Below are positions 1-8,873 of a stretch of DNA of 64,000 bases, piece by piece. The translations under genes were made by a program, and so were the position numbers. Within the stretch, counting starts at the first letter, position 1. The number at the start of each line of letters is the position of its first letter. This stretch comes from an uncultured Prevotella sp. Its GTDB lineage: Bacteria; Bacteroidota; Bacteroidia; Bacteroidales; Bacteroidaceae. The stretch spans positions 1-64,000 of the forward strand of contig ONKL01000005.1 in the NCBI GenBank assembly GCA_900318395.1, in the 5' to 3' direction. Under the pieces are notes generated by a model. The model was not told the DNA's origin, ran no database searches, and saw only the letters and a program-made list of their open reading frames with translations.

Positions 1-1047
1 ACAGCAGAAAAAGCAATGAAGGCAAGGCTGGAGCCAAAACGTGTCAAGGGCAAAACCTCATGCCGAACTATACAAGAAGAATTAAACGACAATCCCTACG
101 ATAATAATCCAAAGGCAACATTGTCAAGAGAGAAGTTTTATGGAGATTTAAAGAAGGCTTCGTCAGAACTGATTAAAGCGTTAGAACAAGCATGCCCTGG
201 CTGTATAGAGGATAATGGAAAGACTGGGAAGGGTAAGGCATTTCATTACATTGGAGAACTTGATGACCCATTAGCAGAAGAGAGACAAGCTATTGAACAA
301 AAAAGAATTGAAGACTATGTTGACTTCTGTAAGGCTTCTGCTGGTATTTTGCCTATGAGTTGGTTTTCTGCTTATTTTGAGAACACACAGTTACTGCTTG
401 ATACAAGCAGAGAGGTGGAAACTGGTAGTAGCTTAATCCGTTCCAGTTTGGAGCAGAACCTCACTAATATTGATTTGTTGCCTGTATTCTATAAGGCAAT
501 CGCTAATAAACAAGTTCTTCAATTTGATTATCAGCCTTTTGGCCAGGAACCATTTACGTTGACCTTCCATCCCCAGTTCCTTAAAGAATATAATGGGCGT
601 TGGTTCGTTTTTGGTAATGCTGATAGAGAACCCTATCAGGCATACAATGTGCCGTTGGACAGAATCATCGGTGAGATCAGTTTTGTTAAAGGTATCGAAT
701 ACATCCCTGCCGAAAAAGGATTCTATCAGCAGTATTTTAAGAATATCATTGGAGTCACCCACGAGGAAGAGGCCAAGGTAGAGCAAGTGGTAATCCGTAC
801 AAAATCGGAATACCAGCATGGACTGCTATTGACAAAACCTCTGCATCATTCTCAGAAGGAAGCGCTGCCATTCGGTGAGCATGATGGTCAGTGGTATGGG
901 GAGGTGGTATTAACAATAGAACCAAACCGTGAATTGCGGGGCAAAATTTTGATGTATGGGGAGAGCTTGGAAGTGATAGAACCTTTAGTCCTTAGAGAAC
1001 AATTAAGGACTACTATCAGTATGCAGATGGAACAATACAAGTTATGA
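1..1047 (+). CDS. WYL-domain transcriptional regulator, 5' end missing
   Basis: The frame is open from base 1 and the first ATG is at 16, so the gene is very probably cut by the window edge. The N-terminal part reads 'SCRTIQEELND', which looks like the end of a winged-helix region that would lie upstream. The C-terminal half (about residues 165-340) resembles a WYL domain: a 'QFDYQPFG' strand, then 'FHPQFLKEYNGRWFVFG' and a later Arg/Glu-rich wing. WYL proteins are ligand-sensing regulators that often sit beside CRISPR-Cas and other defence loci. Here the gene lies directly upstream of a dyad-bearing promoter and the type III-A locus, so it is a candidate regulator of that locus. The family call is good; the target is inference. 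Confidence 0.8.
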   Translation, partial: TAEKAMKARLEPKRVKGKTSCRTIQEELNDNPYDNNPKATLSREKFYGDLKKASSELIKALEQACPGCIEDNGKTGKGKAFHYIGELDDPLAEERQAIEQKRIEDYVDFCKASAGILPMSWFSAYFENTQLLLDTSREVETGSSLIRSSLEQNLTNIDLLPVFYKAIANKQVLQFDYQPFGQEPFTLTFHPQFLKEYNGRWFVFGNADREPYQAYNVPLDRIIGEISFVKGIEYIPAEKGFYQQYFKNIIGVTHEEEAKVEQVVIRTKSEYQHGLLLTKPLHHSQKEALPFGEHDGQWYGEVVLTIEPNRELRGKILMYGESLEVIEPLVLREQLRTTISMQMEQYKL

Positions 1048-1068
1048 TGGCTACGGAAGACTGTTTAA

Positions 1069-1098
1069 AAACGGTTCCACATAGAATAGAACCATTCA
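1069..1098. promoter_or_regulatory. 30-base dyad, left copy (candidate operator)
   Basis: This stretch matches 17301-17330 at 27 of 30 positions. All three differences are A here against G there. The inner arms GGTTC and GAACC are conserved. It lies about 37 bases upstream of a TACCTTTG -7 box, almost the same distance as the other copy. It is not followed by a T run, so an operator fits better than a terminator. Confidence 0.6.
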
Positions 1099-1112
1099 TA
1101 GAGTAAAAATGC

Positions 1113-1143
1113 TTGGCGCATTGAAAATTTGATTATACCTTTG
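1113..1143 (+). promoter_or_regulatory. promoter of the TPR/RecD-helicase pair
   Basis: A TTGG -33 box at 1113-1116 and a TACCTTTG -7 box at 1136-1143 are separated by 19 bases, matching the Bacteroidota consensus. The first start codon follows at 1185. Confidence 0.7.
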
Positions 1144-1184
1144 CACAAAAAACAAGCATAAAACTCATTATAAAGACAAAACTA

Positions 1185-2408
1185 ATGGATATCAACTCGC
1201 AAGAACACATCATGGCAATTGCTCCTGATATCGCAAAGGCATATCAATTGGGCAAGAATAAGAAATACGATGAAGCGTATGATGTCCTTGTACCTCTTTT
1301 TGAGGCCAAGGAAATTCCTTCGTATTTCGAGGAACCCTGCGGGTGGACTATCTATCGTTATTTGAAGAGAAACGAGGATAAATTGTCATCAAGAGATATT
1401 AGGAAGGCATTAGCCTTCTATCTGACTTTTGCATCCTGTAAGCCTAGTACTCTGCATTCGTGTATGATGATACAGGCTGCAAATCTTGAGAAGAAGTATG
1501 AGAATGATTTCAGATTTATCGAATTCTGTCTGATGTGGAATCTGGAAAACTTTCGGGTTGAAGATTTTCTTTCGGAGAAAGGAACAACAGAAAACGGCAA
1601 GTCTATAGAATTCCAGTCTTTGGCAGAAAAGGTTGCAACGCGTCTTTATAAGGAGCTGAAGTCTCGCCATACAGAGGAATTCGTCAATGAGTTGTTCCCC
1701 TTTTTCCTGACCATAAAGGAGAAATGTCCAAACAATAGATTCATAAGACTCTATATTGCCCAACTATACTATTGGCAGAACAATATAGAAAGAGCCATTG
1801 CTGAATACAAGCATATTCTCCGCATAGCACCAGATTGGTTTATCTGGAAGCACCTTGGTGATATTTGTGAGGATAAAGAAGTACGAATCTCTTTATATTG
1901 CAAGGCTATGACCATGATGGGAAAAGAGGAATACATTGGCGAATTGCGATTAGGTTTGGCAAACTTGCTCTTGGATGCCAATAAAGAACAGGCAGCTTAT
2001 GAGGTGGAACAGTATTTGAAAACATACAAAGCAAACGGATGGAAGATTGCAGGTGATGTCTATTTGTTGCAGAACAAATTGCAGGGTATCACCCCCTCTG
2101 CTCAAGCAAAACAGTTTTATCGGAACAATATTGAGAAGGCAGAAGCTTTTGTCTATTCCGATATCCCTGTAGAAGTACTGACTTTTAGCGGTATTGTAAA
2201 AAATCACGCAGGGAAGGAACGGGCTAACCTTATAAATAAGCGAAAGAAGATCTATGTTCGTACGCCATTGACCTCTCTACTGAGAAAGGCATCTGTCGGA
2301 GACGTCTTTCTAGTAAGAGTGTATGAAAGTCAAAAGCGAAAAATCGCATTGACTATACATTCGACAGAGAAAAGATATAAGGATAATATAAGGTCTGACA
2401 AAAGATAA
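1185..2408 (+). CDS. TPR protein with C-terminal OB-like region
   Basis: This is a 407-residue soluble protein of unknown function. Helical TPR-like repeats are visible from about residues 10-50 and again from 180-300, for example 'YYWQNNIERAIAEYKHIL' followed by 'APDWFIWKHLGDI'. The last 70 residues are beta-rich ('TFSGIVKNHAG', 'IYVRTPLTSLL', 'VGDVFLVRVYE') and look like an OB-type nucleic-acid-binding fold, which is inference from pattern only. It is the first gene after the promoter at 1113-1143 and is followed 23 bases later by a RecD-like helicase, so the two form an operon. A role as helicase partner is likely but untested. Confidence 0.7.
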   Translation: MDINSQEHIMAIAPDIAKAYQLGKNKKYDEAYDVLVPLFEAKEIPSYFEEPCGWTIYRYLKRNEDKLSSRDIRKALAFYLTFASCKPSTLHSCMMIQAANLEKKYENDFRFIEFCLMWNLENFRVEDFLSEKGTTENGKSIEFQSLAEKVATRLYKELKSRHTEEFVNELFPFFLTIKEKCPNNRFIRLYIAQLYYWQNNIERAIAEYKHILRIAPDWFIWKHLGDICEDKEVRISLYCKAMTMMGKEEYIGELRLGLANLLLDANKEQAAYEVEQYLKTYKANGWKIAGDVYLLQNKLQGITPSAQAKQFYRNNIEKAEAFVYSDIPVEVLTFSGIVKNHAGKERANLINKRKKIYVRTPLTSLLRKASVGDVFLVRVYESQKRKIALTIHSTEKRYKDNIRSDKR

Positions 2409-2431
2409 CAGACAAGAAATTGAGTGATAAT

Positions 2432-4468
2432 ATGACATTGACAAAACAACAACAGCAAGTTTTCGACGCTATCAAAGAGTTTATGGATAGTGACGCCTCC
2501 GTCTTTATCCTTAAAGGATATGCTGGTACAGGTAAAACGACGATGGTTAAGGTGATTGCCGACTATCTGGCTCAGAATCAATATGTTTATTTGATGGCAC
2601 CTACGGGCAGGGCAGCACGAGTCCTTGCCGCAAAAACTGATCGTGAAGCCGTAACAATTCACAAGGCTATTTATGAAAAGGCATGTGTCGTTTCCAAGAA
2701 TGTCAAGGATGTGGCAGAATCTGAATTCAAGTTTGTATTCCCAGTACGTAAAAATGAATATGGAGGAAAAATCGTTGCTATAGTAGACGAGGCTTCTATG
2801 GTCTGCTCTCGAAAAATTGAGCATGAACTTTTCGTGTTTGGTACAGACAACTTGATGGAGGACCTGTTGGATTTTGTGCGTCCTGATTTTGGAGGGAAAG
2901 TGATTTTTGTTGGAGATCCGGCTCAGCTTCCTCCCGTTGGTGAGAATGTGTCCAATGCATTAAGGGCATCATATTTTGAGGAACGTGGCCTAAAGGTTGT
3001 CGAAGTAGAACTGACAGAGGTACTACGCCAGAAAGACGACAGTGTCATTCTGAAGAATGCCATGATGATTCGCGATTTGCTGAAGAAGAAAAAGCGTAAT
3101 TGCCTGGTATTTGAGGAAAAGGAAAATGATGTAGAAACAGTTGCTCCTAATGATTTTCTGAACAGATATCTTGACTATAGGAAACAGTCGAACAGACATG
3201 ATAGTGTCGTGATATGCTATTCAAATAGGGCTGCAAGCAAATATAACAGCGACATACGTAAATCTCTCTATGGAGGTGATGTGCCTCTCAGGGTGAACGA
3301 TATTCTGCTCATTACCCAAAATAACTACAGGTTAGGCCGTATGAATGGTGAGTTTGTTCCCGTTCTGGAAATTGGAGCAAGAACACAACAGTCTGCTCCT
3401 GTATATGCTCAGGTTGGCAGTGAGCGGAAGCGTATCATTATTACCATCAACTTTGTTCAGGTGGTTGTCCCTGATGGGAATGGGAACCCCATGCGCTGTA
3501 TGCTCATAGAAGATCTCCTGACAAGTGACAAGGCATCTCTCTCTATTGATGAGAACCGCGCATTATACATTAATTTCTGCATGCGCAATCCCCACTTAAA
3601 ACAGGGAACCCAGGCTTTTGCTGATGCTCTGATGTCTGATTTATATTATACTGCCATCAGAGCTAAATACGGGTATGCGGTTACAGGACACAAATGCCAA
3701 GGTGGAGAATGGGGTAAGGTGTTTGTTGATTATACTGACAGGACTGGTCTGAATGACGATAGTCTAAGATGGGCATATACCGCTACAACACGTGCCCAAA
3801 ACACACTTTACGTAACCAACTTACCGCATGTGACTCCATTTGACAAGTTCCGTATAGAGCCTATTCAGAGATGCAAGAACATGTCACCAGAGTGCCGTAT
3901 TGTTGGCAATGTGGCACCAACCCCTTTCCATGCCGAAAATTCAGAAAACTATCTGAATGCAAAGTATCATTGTATCATGAACAACATGGATGGCACCCCA
4001 TACTCTGTTCTGTCAGTAACAAGTAAGCCCTATATGGAAGTTTATCAGATTCAAACACCCAGTGGAACTGATAGGTTTGATATACGCTATAAAGAAGGAG
4101 GCATATTCCTGCCTGCTGTCCCTGTATCAAGAAACGAACATACCCCGTTGGTGCTGATGCTTCTAAACGACGAAAGAATGCTTCCGTTTGTTTTCGACTA
4201 TGCCCCATCGGATGATATTCATGAAAGGCTGTATAATATGATACGTTCCGCTTGTGATGGCTTGTCTGTGCAGATAACCAATGTTGTAGAACATCCAGAA
4301 GATTATAGTGTGGTCTATTATATGAGGACAAGTGGTTCATATTCATATATAAAAGTGTATATGGACAAACATGGCTTCATCACTTACGCAAAACCCATGT
4401 CTATGTTTGGTTCGGAAGACGAGGAATTGTCTGCTGTAATTAACGAAATCAATGACCATTTCGCATAA
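2432..4468 (+). CDS. RecD-like SF1 DNA helicase
   Basis: An ATP-dependent superfamily 1B helicase of 678 residues. I use the ATG at 2432; a TTG four codons upstream is less likely. Motifs in order: Walker A 'GYAGTGKTT' near residue 30, motif Ia 'APTGRAARVL', Walker B 'IVDEASMV' near 115, motif III 'GDPAQLPPVGE' near 160, a UvrD_C_2-type 'TGHKCQGGEW' near 418, and 'YTATTRA' with the motif VI arginine. After about residue 490 there are some 190 residues I do not recognise. The gene follows the TPR/OB gene and precedes the cas promoter. It lacks the RecBC-type N-terminal domains of RecD2. It may belong to a defence or repair module rather than to CRISPR itself. Confidence 0.85.
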   Translation: MTLTKQQQQVFDAIKEFMDSDASVFILKGYAGTGKTTMVKVIADYLAQNQYVYLMAPTGRAARVLAAKTDREAVTIHKAIYEKACVVSKNVKDVAESEFKFVFPVRKNEYGGKIVAIVDEASMVCSRKIEHELFVFGTDNLMEDLLDFVRPDFGGKVIFVGDPAQLPPVGENVSNALRASYFEERGLKVVEVELTEVLRQKDDSVILKNAMMIRDLLKKKKRNCLVFEEKENDVETVAPNDFLNRYLDYRKQSNRHDSVVICYSNRAASKYNSDIRKSLYGGDVPLRVNDILLITQNNYRLGRMNGEFVPVLEIGARTQQSAPVYAQVGSERKRIIITINFVQVVVPDGNGNPMRCMLIEDLLTSDKASLSIDENRALYINFCMRNPHLKQGTQAFADALMSDLYYTAIRAKYGYAVTGHKCQGGEWGKVFVDYTDRTGLNDDSLRWAYTATTRAQNTLYVTNLPHVTPFDKFRIEPIQRCKNMSPECRIVGNVAPTPFHAENSENYLNAKYHCIMNNMDGTPYSVLSVTSKPYMEVYQIQTPSGTDRFDIRYKEGGIFLPAVPVSRNEHTPLVLMLLNDERMLPFVFDYAPSDDIHERLYNMIRSACDGLSVQITNVVEHPEDYSVVYYMRTSGSYSYIKVYMDKHGFITYAKPMSMFGSEDEELSAVINEINDHFA

Positions 4469-4482
4469 AATCGTGGAAATTC

Positions 4483-4513
4483 TTGCTAAAATCAAATATA
4501 ATTTGTAAATTTG
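4483..4513 (+). promoter_or_regulatory. promoter of the cas operon
   Basis: TTG at 4483-4485 and TAAATTTG at 4506-4513, 20 bases apart, lie 40 bases upstream of the cas6 ATG. No other promoter is evident before the end of the operon at 12270, so cas6 to the small Rossmann gene are probably one transcript. Confidence 0.65.
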
Positions 4514-4552
4514 CAACAATTAATGTACTAAAGACAAACTATAAAGTTATTA

Positions 4553-5257
4553 ATGAAACACGTACGAACGCTAACAGTAATAACGGATGCGGAGATTCGT
4601 CAGAATGAGATTCCGCTTTTTCGAGGGGCTGTCATTAACAGCCTTGGCGAGCATCCCAATGTGTATTTTCACAATCATCTGGATAACGATAAGTTCAGAT
4701 ATGCTTATCCTTTAATACAGTACAAGAGATTAGGAGGCAAAGCAGCTATTGTCTGTGTTGAAGAAGGTGTAGATATTATTGGGCAGTTTTTGACAGAAGT
4801 CAATGGCCTACTGACCATAGGAGAACGCCAGATTACATGTAATACAGATAGAATACAGCCTGCCAGAATAGTAGTCCAGACTTGGCAGGACATGTTTAGC
4901 TACCATATCAGCAGATGGCTGCCTCTTAATTCGAAGAACTATCAGAGCTACAAGGCTATCGAGGGGGTGGTGGAAAAGGTCACTTTCCTTGAGAATATTC
5001 TGAAAGCAAATCTGCTTTCTATGCTAAAAGGATTGGATATACATCTGGAAAAAGAACTGATTCTGAAAATCACAGAGATTGGTGAACCTTACCTACTATA
5101 TAATAAAGGTGTGAAGATGATGGCCTTTAATGCCGATTTCAAGTGCAACCTGTCTATTCCTAACAATATCGGGATAGGCAAAAATGCCAGCATCGGCTGT
5201 GGAATTGTACACCAAGTTAAAATAGATAAAGACAATAACAATAATTCTAATCAATAA
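4553..5257 (+). CDS. cas6: Cas6 pre-crRNA endoribonuclease
   Basis: A 234-residue RAMP-fold protein that fits the Cas6 family in size and in its position as first gene of a type III-A operon. The N-terminal ferredoxin-like half contains 'LFRGAVINSLGEHPNVYFHNH'-like sequence with several histidines. The C-terminal half ends in a glycine-rich stretch, 'NIGIGKNASIGCGIV', the typical G-loop of RAMP proteins. Its expected job is to cut the repeat RNA upstream of ATTAAGAC, leaving an 8-base 5' handle on each crRNA. Catalytic residues cannot be named with confidence, because Cas6 active sites vary; a histidine in the HPNVYFHNH region is the obvious candidate. cas10 follows after 6 bases. Confidence 0.8.
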   Translation: MKHVRTLTVITDAEIRQNEIPLFRGAVINSLGEHPNVYFHNHLDNDKFRYAYPLIQYKRLGGKAAIVCVEEGVDIIGQFLTEVNGLLTIGERQITCNTDRIQPARIVVQTWQDMFSYHISRWLPLNSKNYQSYKAIEGVVEKVTFLENILKANLLSMLKGLDIHLEKELILKITEIGEPYLLYNKGVKMMAFNADFKCNLSIPNNIGIGKNASIGCGIVHQVKIDKDNNNNSNQ

Positions 5258-5263
5258 CCACGA

Positions 5264-6736
5264 ATGGAAAAGAGTCAAGTTTTCAACAAACTATTTGTGG
5301 GAGGGGATTTGTCTGGTATTCAGCGATTCCTTTATAACATCTCGTCAAAGAAGGCAGCAGTTAGTCTGAAAGGTCGTTCTTTCTATCTCCGCCAACTGAT
5401 GGAGAACGTGTGTTCCGACATCAAGCGTGCTGTTGAAGCCAACGGAGCCAAAGCTGTAGATGTTATCTATAGTTCGGGTGGCAAATTCTATCTCTTGACG
5501 GATAATACTCCCCAGATTGTAGAAGCTGTCGAAACATGTGCCAAACAAGCAAAGCAAAATCTTTGGGAAGAGCACAAAGGACAGCTGGGTCTGAACATTA
5601 GCTATGTGGCTTTCGATGAGCATCCTGACGGTACCATAGATTGTCAGGATGCCTTAGGACAGAAGCCTGGTTATCTCTGGAAAATAGTAAATGCTGATTT
5701 TGCCCATCAGAAAAGTCAGAAGTTTAAAGACCTTCTTACAGAAAATTATCAGAACTTCTTTGATCCTATTTCTGTGGGAGGAAAGCCTAAAGTCTGCGCC
5801 GTTACAGGTATTGAATCTCCAGATTGCTTCAGAATGGAAGCTTTAAGTGAGGATGGTGATGGATATGTATTGCCATCTGTCCGTCAGCAGATACAATTAG
5901 GTGAGGAACTTCGTCGGCAAGAAGGTTTTAAAACTTTTGAAGAATATGCAAATTCTACAGACCTTGGTATTCTGCGAATGGATGTAGATGGGCTTGGCAA
6001 GCGTTTTATCGAGGGCTTTAATTCGATTTCTGAATATAAGACATTCTCCAAGCGATTGGTGGATTTCTTTGAAGAGGAAACAAAGAATATTCAGCAAGAG
6101 TCTGCCTTCAAACCATATCTGAATATTATCTATGCTGGTGGTGATGACCTGTTTGTTGTTGGACGTTGGGACAAAGTGATTGATTATGCAGAGCGTATCC
6201 GCCAGGAGACAAATAATCGTTTTGGCAGTGATGGCATCAGCATCTCAGGAGGCATTGCAGTGGTGCAGCCCAAGTTCCCGATTTCTAAGGCTGCAGAGCT
6301 GGCAGGTGATGCAGAAAATGCTGCCAAGCAGTTCCGTAATGGCGAGAAGAATGCTTTTCACATGTTGGGTAAAACAGTCTCTTGGGACAAGGAGTTTGAC
6401 TATGTGAAGAGTTTTAAGCAGCAGTTTGTCAGTCTGATAGAAAATTATGACCTCAGTAAGGGCATTCTGCATAAACTGATGCTATATTCCTCAATCGCTG
6501 ATCGGAACAAGGTGCTTCGCAAGGAAGGTAAGCCAGAGGATTTCAGTTACATCTGGCATATCAGTTATTACTTGACGCGTTATATGAAACGCTATGAGAA
6601 TAACCAGACAGTCTGTGATTTCTGTCGCTCATTAAGAGATCGCGAAATTGATTACCGCAATGGACGTAATCTGGAACTGATTGCTCTCGCAGCCCGTTGG
6701 GCAGAATTAGAATTAAAGGATCATGTCAATAATTAA
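5264..6736 (+). CDS. cas10: Cas10 (Csm1), HD-less, with GGDD cyclase motif
   Basis: This is the large subunit of the Csm effector. At 490 residues it is clearly shorter than the roughly 750 of typical Csm1. It begins directly with the first Palm domain ('GGDLSGIQRFLY', residues 13-24), so the N-terminal HD DNase domain is absent. The second Palm has 'LRMDVDGLG' (238-246) and an intact GGDD at 292-295, the active site that makes cyclic oligoadenylates from ATP. The zinc-finger region is reduced to 'KVCAVTG' with a lone cysteine. The expected output on target RNA binding is therefore signalling to CARF effectors without ssDNA cleavage. The start ATG at 5264 is well placed; csm2 follows after 14 bases. 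Confidence 0.93.
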   Translation: MEKSQVFNKLFVGGDLSGIQRFLYNISSKKAAVSLKGRSFYLRQLMENVCSDIKRAVEANGAKAVDVIYSSGGKFYLLTDNTPQIVEAVETCAKQAKQNLWEEHKGQLGLNISYVAFDEHPDGTIDCQDALGQKPGYLWKIVNADFAHQKSQKFKDLLTENYQNFFDPISVGGKPKVCAVTGIESPDCFRMEALSEDGDGYVLPSVRQQIQLGEELRRQEGFKTFEEYANSTDLGILRMDVDGLGKRFIEGFNSISEYKTFSKRLVDFFEEETKNIQQESAFKPYLNIIYAGGDDLFVVGRWDKVIDYAERIRQETNNRFGSDGISISGGIAVVQPKFPISKAAELAGDAENAAKQFRNGEKNAFHMLGKTVSWDKEFDYVKSFKQQFVSLIENYDLSKGILHKLMLYSSIADRNKVLRKEGKPEDFSYIWHISYYLTRYMKRYENNQTVCDFCRSLRDREIDYRNGRNLELIALAARWAELELKDHVNN

Positions 6737-6750
6737 AAAGCATAATAACT

Positions 6751-7167
6751 ATGAGTTGGAACAAAAATGATTTAATTCCTAAAGAGGAAATTCAAAACAA
6801 GGTAACTGACGTAACTGTTCAGTTCGCAGAGAAATTTGGTAAATACCTTGCAGTTGACGACTTTGATGCAGAGCCTCTTACAACGAGTCAACTGCGCAAG
6901 TTCTTCGGTGAAGTGAAACGCCAGCAGATGATGGGCTACAATGAAACAGAATTCACGATGCTTAAGCCCAAACTGGCTTATGCTGTTGGCCGTGCCAAAC
7001 AAAACGGGAGAAAGAACAAAGCGCAGAAGATAGAAGACTTCTTTAATGTAATAACAGATGCGATCGATAAGGCCCTGCAAAGTCCTGACAGAGCCAAGGC
7101 GTTTAAGAATTTTATTACAGCCTTCGAGGCTATCGTAGCTTACCACAAAGCAGCAGAAAAGAAATAA
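6751..7167 (+). CDS. csm2: Csm2 small subunit
   Basis: A 138-residue all-helical protein matching the Csm2 (Cas11-type) family in size, in position between cas10 and csm3, and in the conserved 'TTSQLRKFFGEV' and 'LKPKLAYAVGRAK' helices. Several copies line the belly of the Csm complex and help hold crRNA and target RNA. No enzymatic residues are expected. It is followed after 20 bases by csm3. Confidence 0.9.
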   Translation: MSWNKNDLIPKEEIQNKVTDVTVQFAEKFGKYLAVDDFDAEPLTTSQLRKFFGEVKRQQMMGYNETEFTMLKPKLAYAVGRAKQNGRKNKAQKIEDFFNVITDAIDKALQSPDRAKAFKNFITAFEAIVAYHKAAEKK

Positions 7168-7187
7168 TAACCTAAAAAATTAAGACG

Positions 7188-7841
7188 ATGAAACAGTTAG
7201 TTAAGAAGATTAAGATAAATACCTCCATTACACTTATTACAGGTCTTCATATTGGAGGTAACAGTGAGAATGTTGAGATTGGCGGTATTGACAATCCAGT
7301 TATCAAATTGGCATCAAAGGGTGACGTGCCTTATATTCCAGGAAGTTCTCTGAAGGGTAAGATGCGTTGCCTGCTGGAACAAGCTGCAGGTGCTCCAAAG
7401 GTAGGACTTGATTCAAAGGTTAACAATTTATTTGGTATCACAGAAAACAAAGCTATTAATACAAGTAATCAACCCTCTAAGATTATTGTTCGAGATGCCA
7501 TGCTGAGCGATGAGTCAAAGAAGATGCTCTTGGATTGCGACAACTTGGATATGCCATATACTGAGAACAAGTTTGAGAATGTTATTGATCGCGTTAAAGG
7601 TATTGCGCAGCATCCCCGTCAGACAGAACGTGTTCCTGCTGGAGCTGAGTTCTGTGCTGAGTTTATCATCAACATCTGGGATGATGATGATGAGCAGGAG
7701 ATGATGGCTCTGTTTGAGAAGGGAATCCGATTGCTTGAGAACGACTACTTGGGTGGTAGCGGCTCTCGTGGTTATGGTCAGATTAAGTTTGGAGAGATGA
7801 AAAAGACGGAACTCTCTGATGCAAACAACTGGACGGTATAA
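7188..7841 (+). CDS. csm3: Csm3 backbone RNase (Cas7-type RAMP)
   Basis: A 217-residue Cas7-family protein that forms the crRNA-binding filament and cuts target RNA at 6-base intervals. It has the family opening 'TGLHIGG' (18-24), the loop 'IGGIDNPVI' carrying Asp35 at the position of the catalytic aspartate of Csm3 (D33 in Streptococcus thermophilus), and 'YIPGSSLKGKMR', the basic glycine loop. The C-terminal 'GSGSRGYGQIKF' glycine loop is also present. All the essential parts are there, so target-RNA cleavage should be intact, which matters because the Cas10 here has no HD domain. Confidence 0.95.
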   Translation: MKQLVKKIKINTSITLITGLHIGGNSENVEIGGIDNPVIKLASKGDVPYIPGSSLKGKMRCLLEQAAGAPKVGLDSKVNNLFGITENKAINTSNQPSKIIVRDAMLSDESKKMLLDCDNLDMPYTENKFENVIDRVKGIAQHPRQTERVPAGAEFCAEFIINIWDDDDEQEMMALFEKGIRLLENDYLGGSGSRGYGQIKFGEMKKTELSDANNWTV

Positions 7842-7852
7842 AACAAGTGACT

Positions 7853-8872
7853 ATGGCAACATTCAAAATCTTTAAGTTGCACTTCACGGCTCCTCTTCAT
7901 ATCAACGACCAGCATGATGATCTGGGCAATAGTCAGAAGATTGTCCAGTCTGACACTTTATATGCTGCTCTTATGTCATGTTTGGCAAAGAATGGGGAGG
8001 ACTTGCCAGAGGATGGCGAACTTGGATTCACGGTGAGCAGTCTGTTCCCTTATTTCCAAAAAGATAAGGAAAGTGCGCCCGTCTATTTTCTGCCGATTCC
8101 GATGCAATCCAAACAAGCAGACCTTACAGATGTCACCAAGGCGAAAATGGTGAAGAAAGTGCAATGGATCGATAGTAACCTCTATTCCTCTGTCCTGTCT
8201 GGCGAATCATTATTTGATGGAACAGATAGTTACATCCCTTATATTCAGGGAAACTATCTGACAATATACGAATTGCCTGAAGACATTAATGGCAGCAAGG
8301 AGTTCGTGAGGTCTGAAGTGTCCCAGCGTGTGACGTTAATGAGTCGAACAGGTGAGGAGGATGCCAAACCATTTTATGTTGACAAGATCCTCTTCCGTTA
8401 TGATGCCGGCCTTTATTTCATTGTAGAAGGAGATACTTCATTATTAGAGAAAGCGCTACATCTTCTTTCTTTGGAAGGTATCGGTACCGATAGGAACGTT
8501 GGATATGGTTTCTTTGAATATACAGCAGATTCCCTTTCGATAGATTTGCCTAAAGAGGCTAATCATCAGTTGTCTCTTTCTCTTCTCATCCCTGAGTCGA
8601 AAGAGCAGTTGGAAATGCTTTTGAATTCCGAATGTGTTGCCTACGATTTCGTGCGGCGTGGTGGTTGGATAACTACGTATCCCTATATGACGTTGCGAAA
8701 GAATGCCATCTATGGCTTTGTGCCAGGTTCTGTGTTCCGTAAGGATGAAGGGGAATCCGCTACCGCCATAGGAAAGATCGTGGATTTAAAGCCAGAAACG
8801 GTTGATGTGGAGATAACGCACCATGTATGGCGAAACGGCAAAGCCATTATGTTACCTATAAAATTGAAGTGA
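7853..8872 (+). CDS. csm4: Csm4 (Cas5-type RAMP)
   Basis: A Csm4-family protein of about 339 residues that caps the crRNA 5' handle and contacts Cas10. 'FKLHFTAPLHI' opens the RAMP fold, 'QSDTLYAALMSCLAK' is the conserved helix, and 'GTDRNVGYGFFEY' is the glycine loop near residue 210. I prefer ATG 7853; a GTG two codons earlier (7847) would also keep the frame, but GTG starts are uncommon here. It is spaced 11 bases after csm3 and ends one base before the csm5 ATG, so translation is probably coupled. Confidence 0.9.
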   Translation: MATFKIFKLHFTAPLHINDQHDDLGNSQKIVQSDTLYAALMSCLAKNGEDLPEDGELGFTVSSLFPYFQKDKESAPVYFLPIPMQSKQADLTDVTKAKMVKKVQWIDSNLYSSVLSGESLFDGTDSYIPYIQGNYLTIYELPEDINGSKEFVRSEVSQRVTLMSRTGEEDAKPFYVDKILFRYDAGLYFIVEGDTSLLEKALHLLSLEGIGTDRNVGYGFFEYTADSLSIDLPKEANHQLSLSLLIPESKEQLEMLLNSECVAYDFVRRGGWITTYPYMTLRKNAIYGFVPGSVFRKDEGESATAIGKIVDLKPETVDVEITHHVWRNGKAIMLPIKLK

Positions 8873-8873
8873 T

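Noticed and set aside
1069-1098. Dyad read as an intrinsic terminator of the WYL gene
   Set aside because: No T run follows, the arms are imperfect here, and an almost identical sequence lies at the same distance before another promoter.
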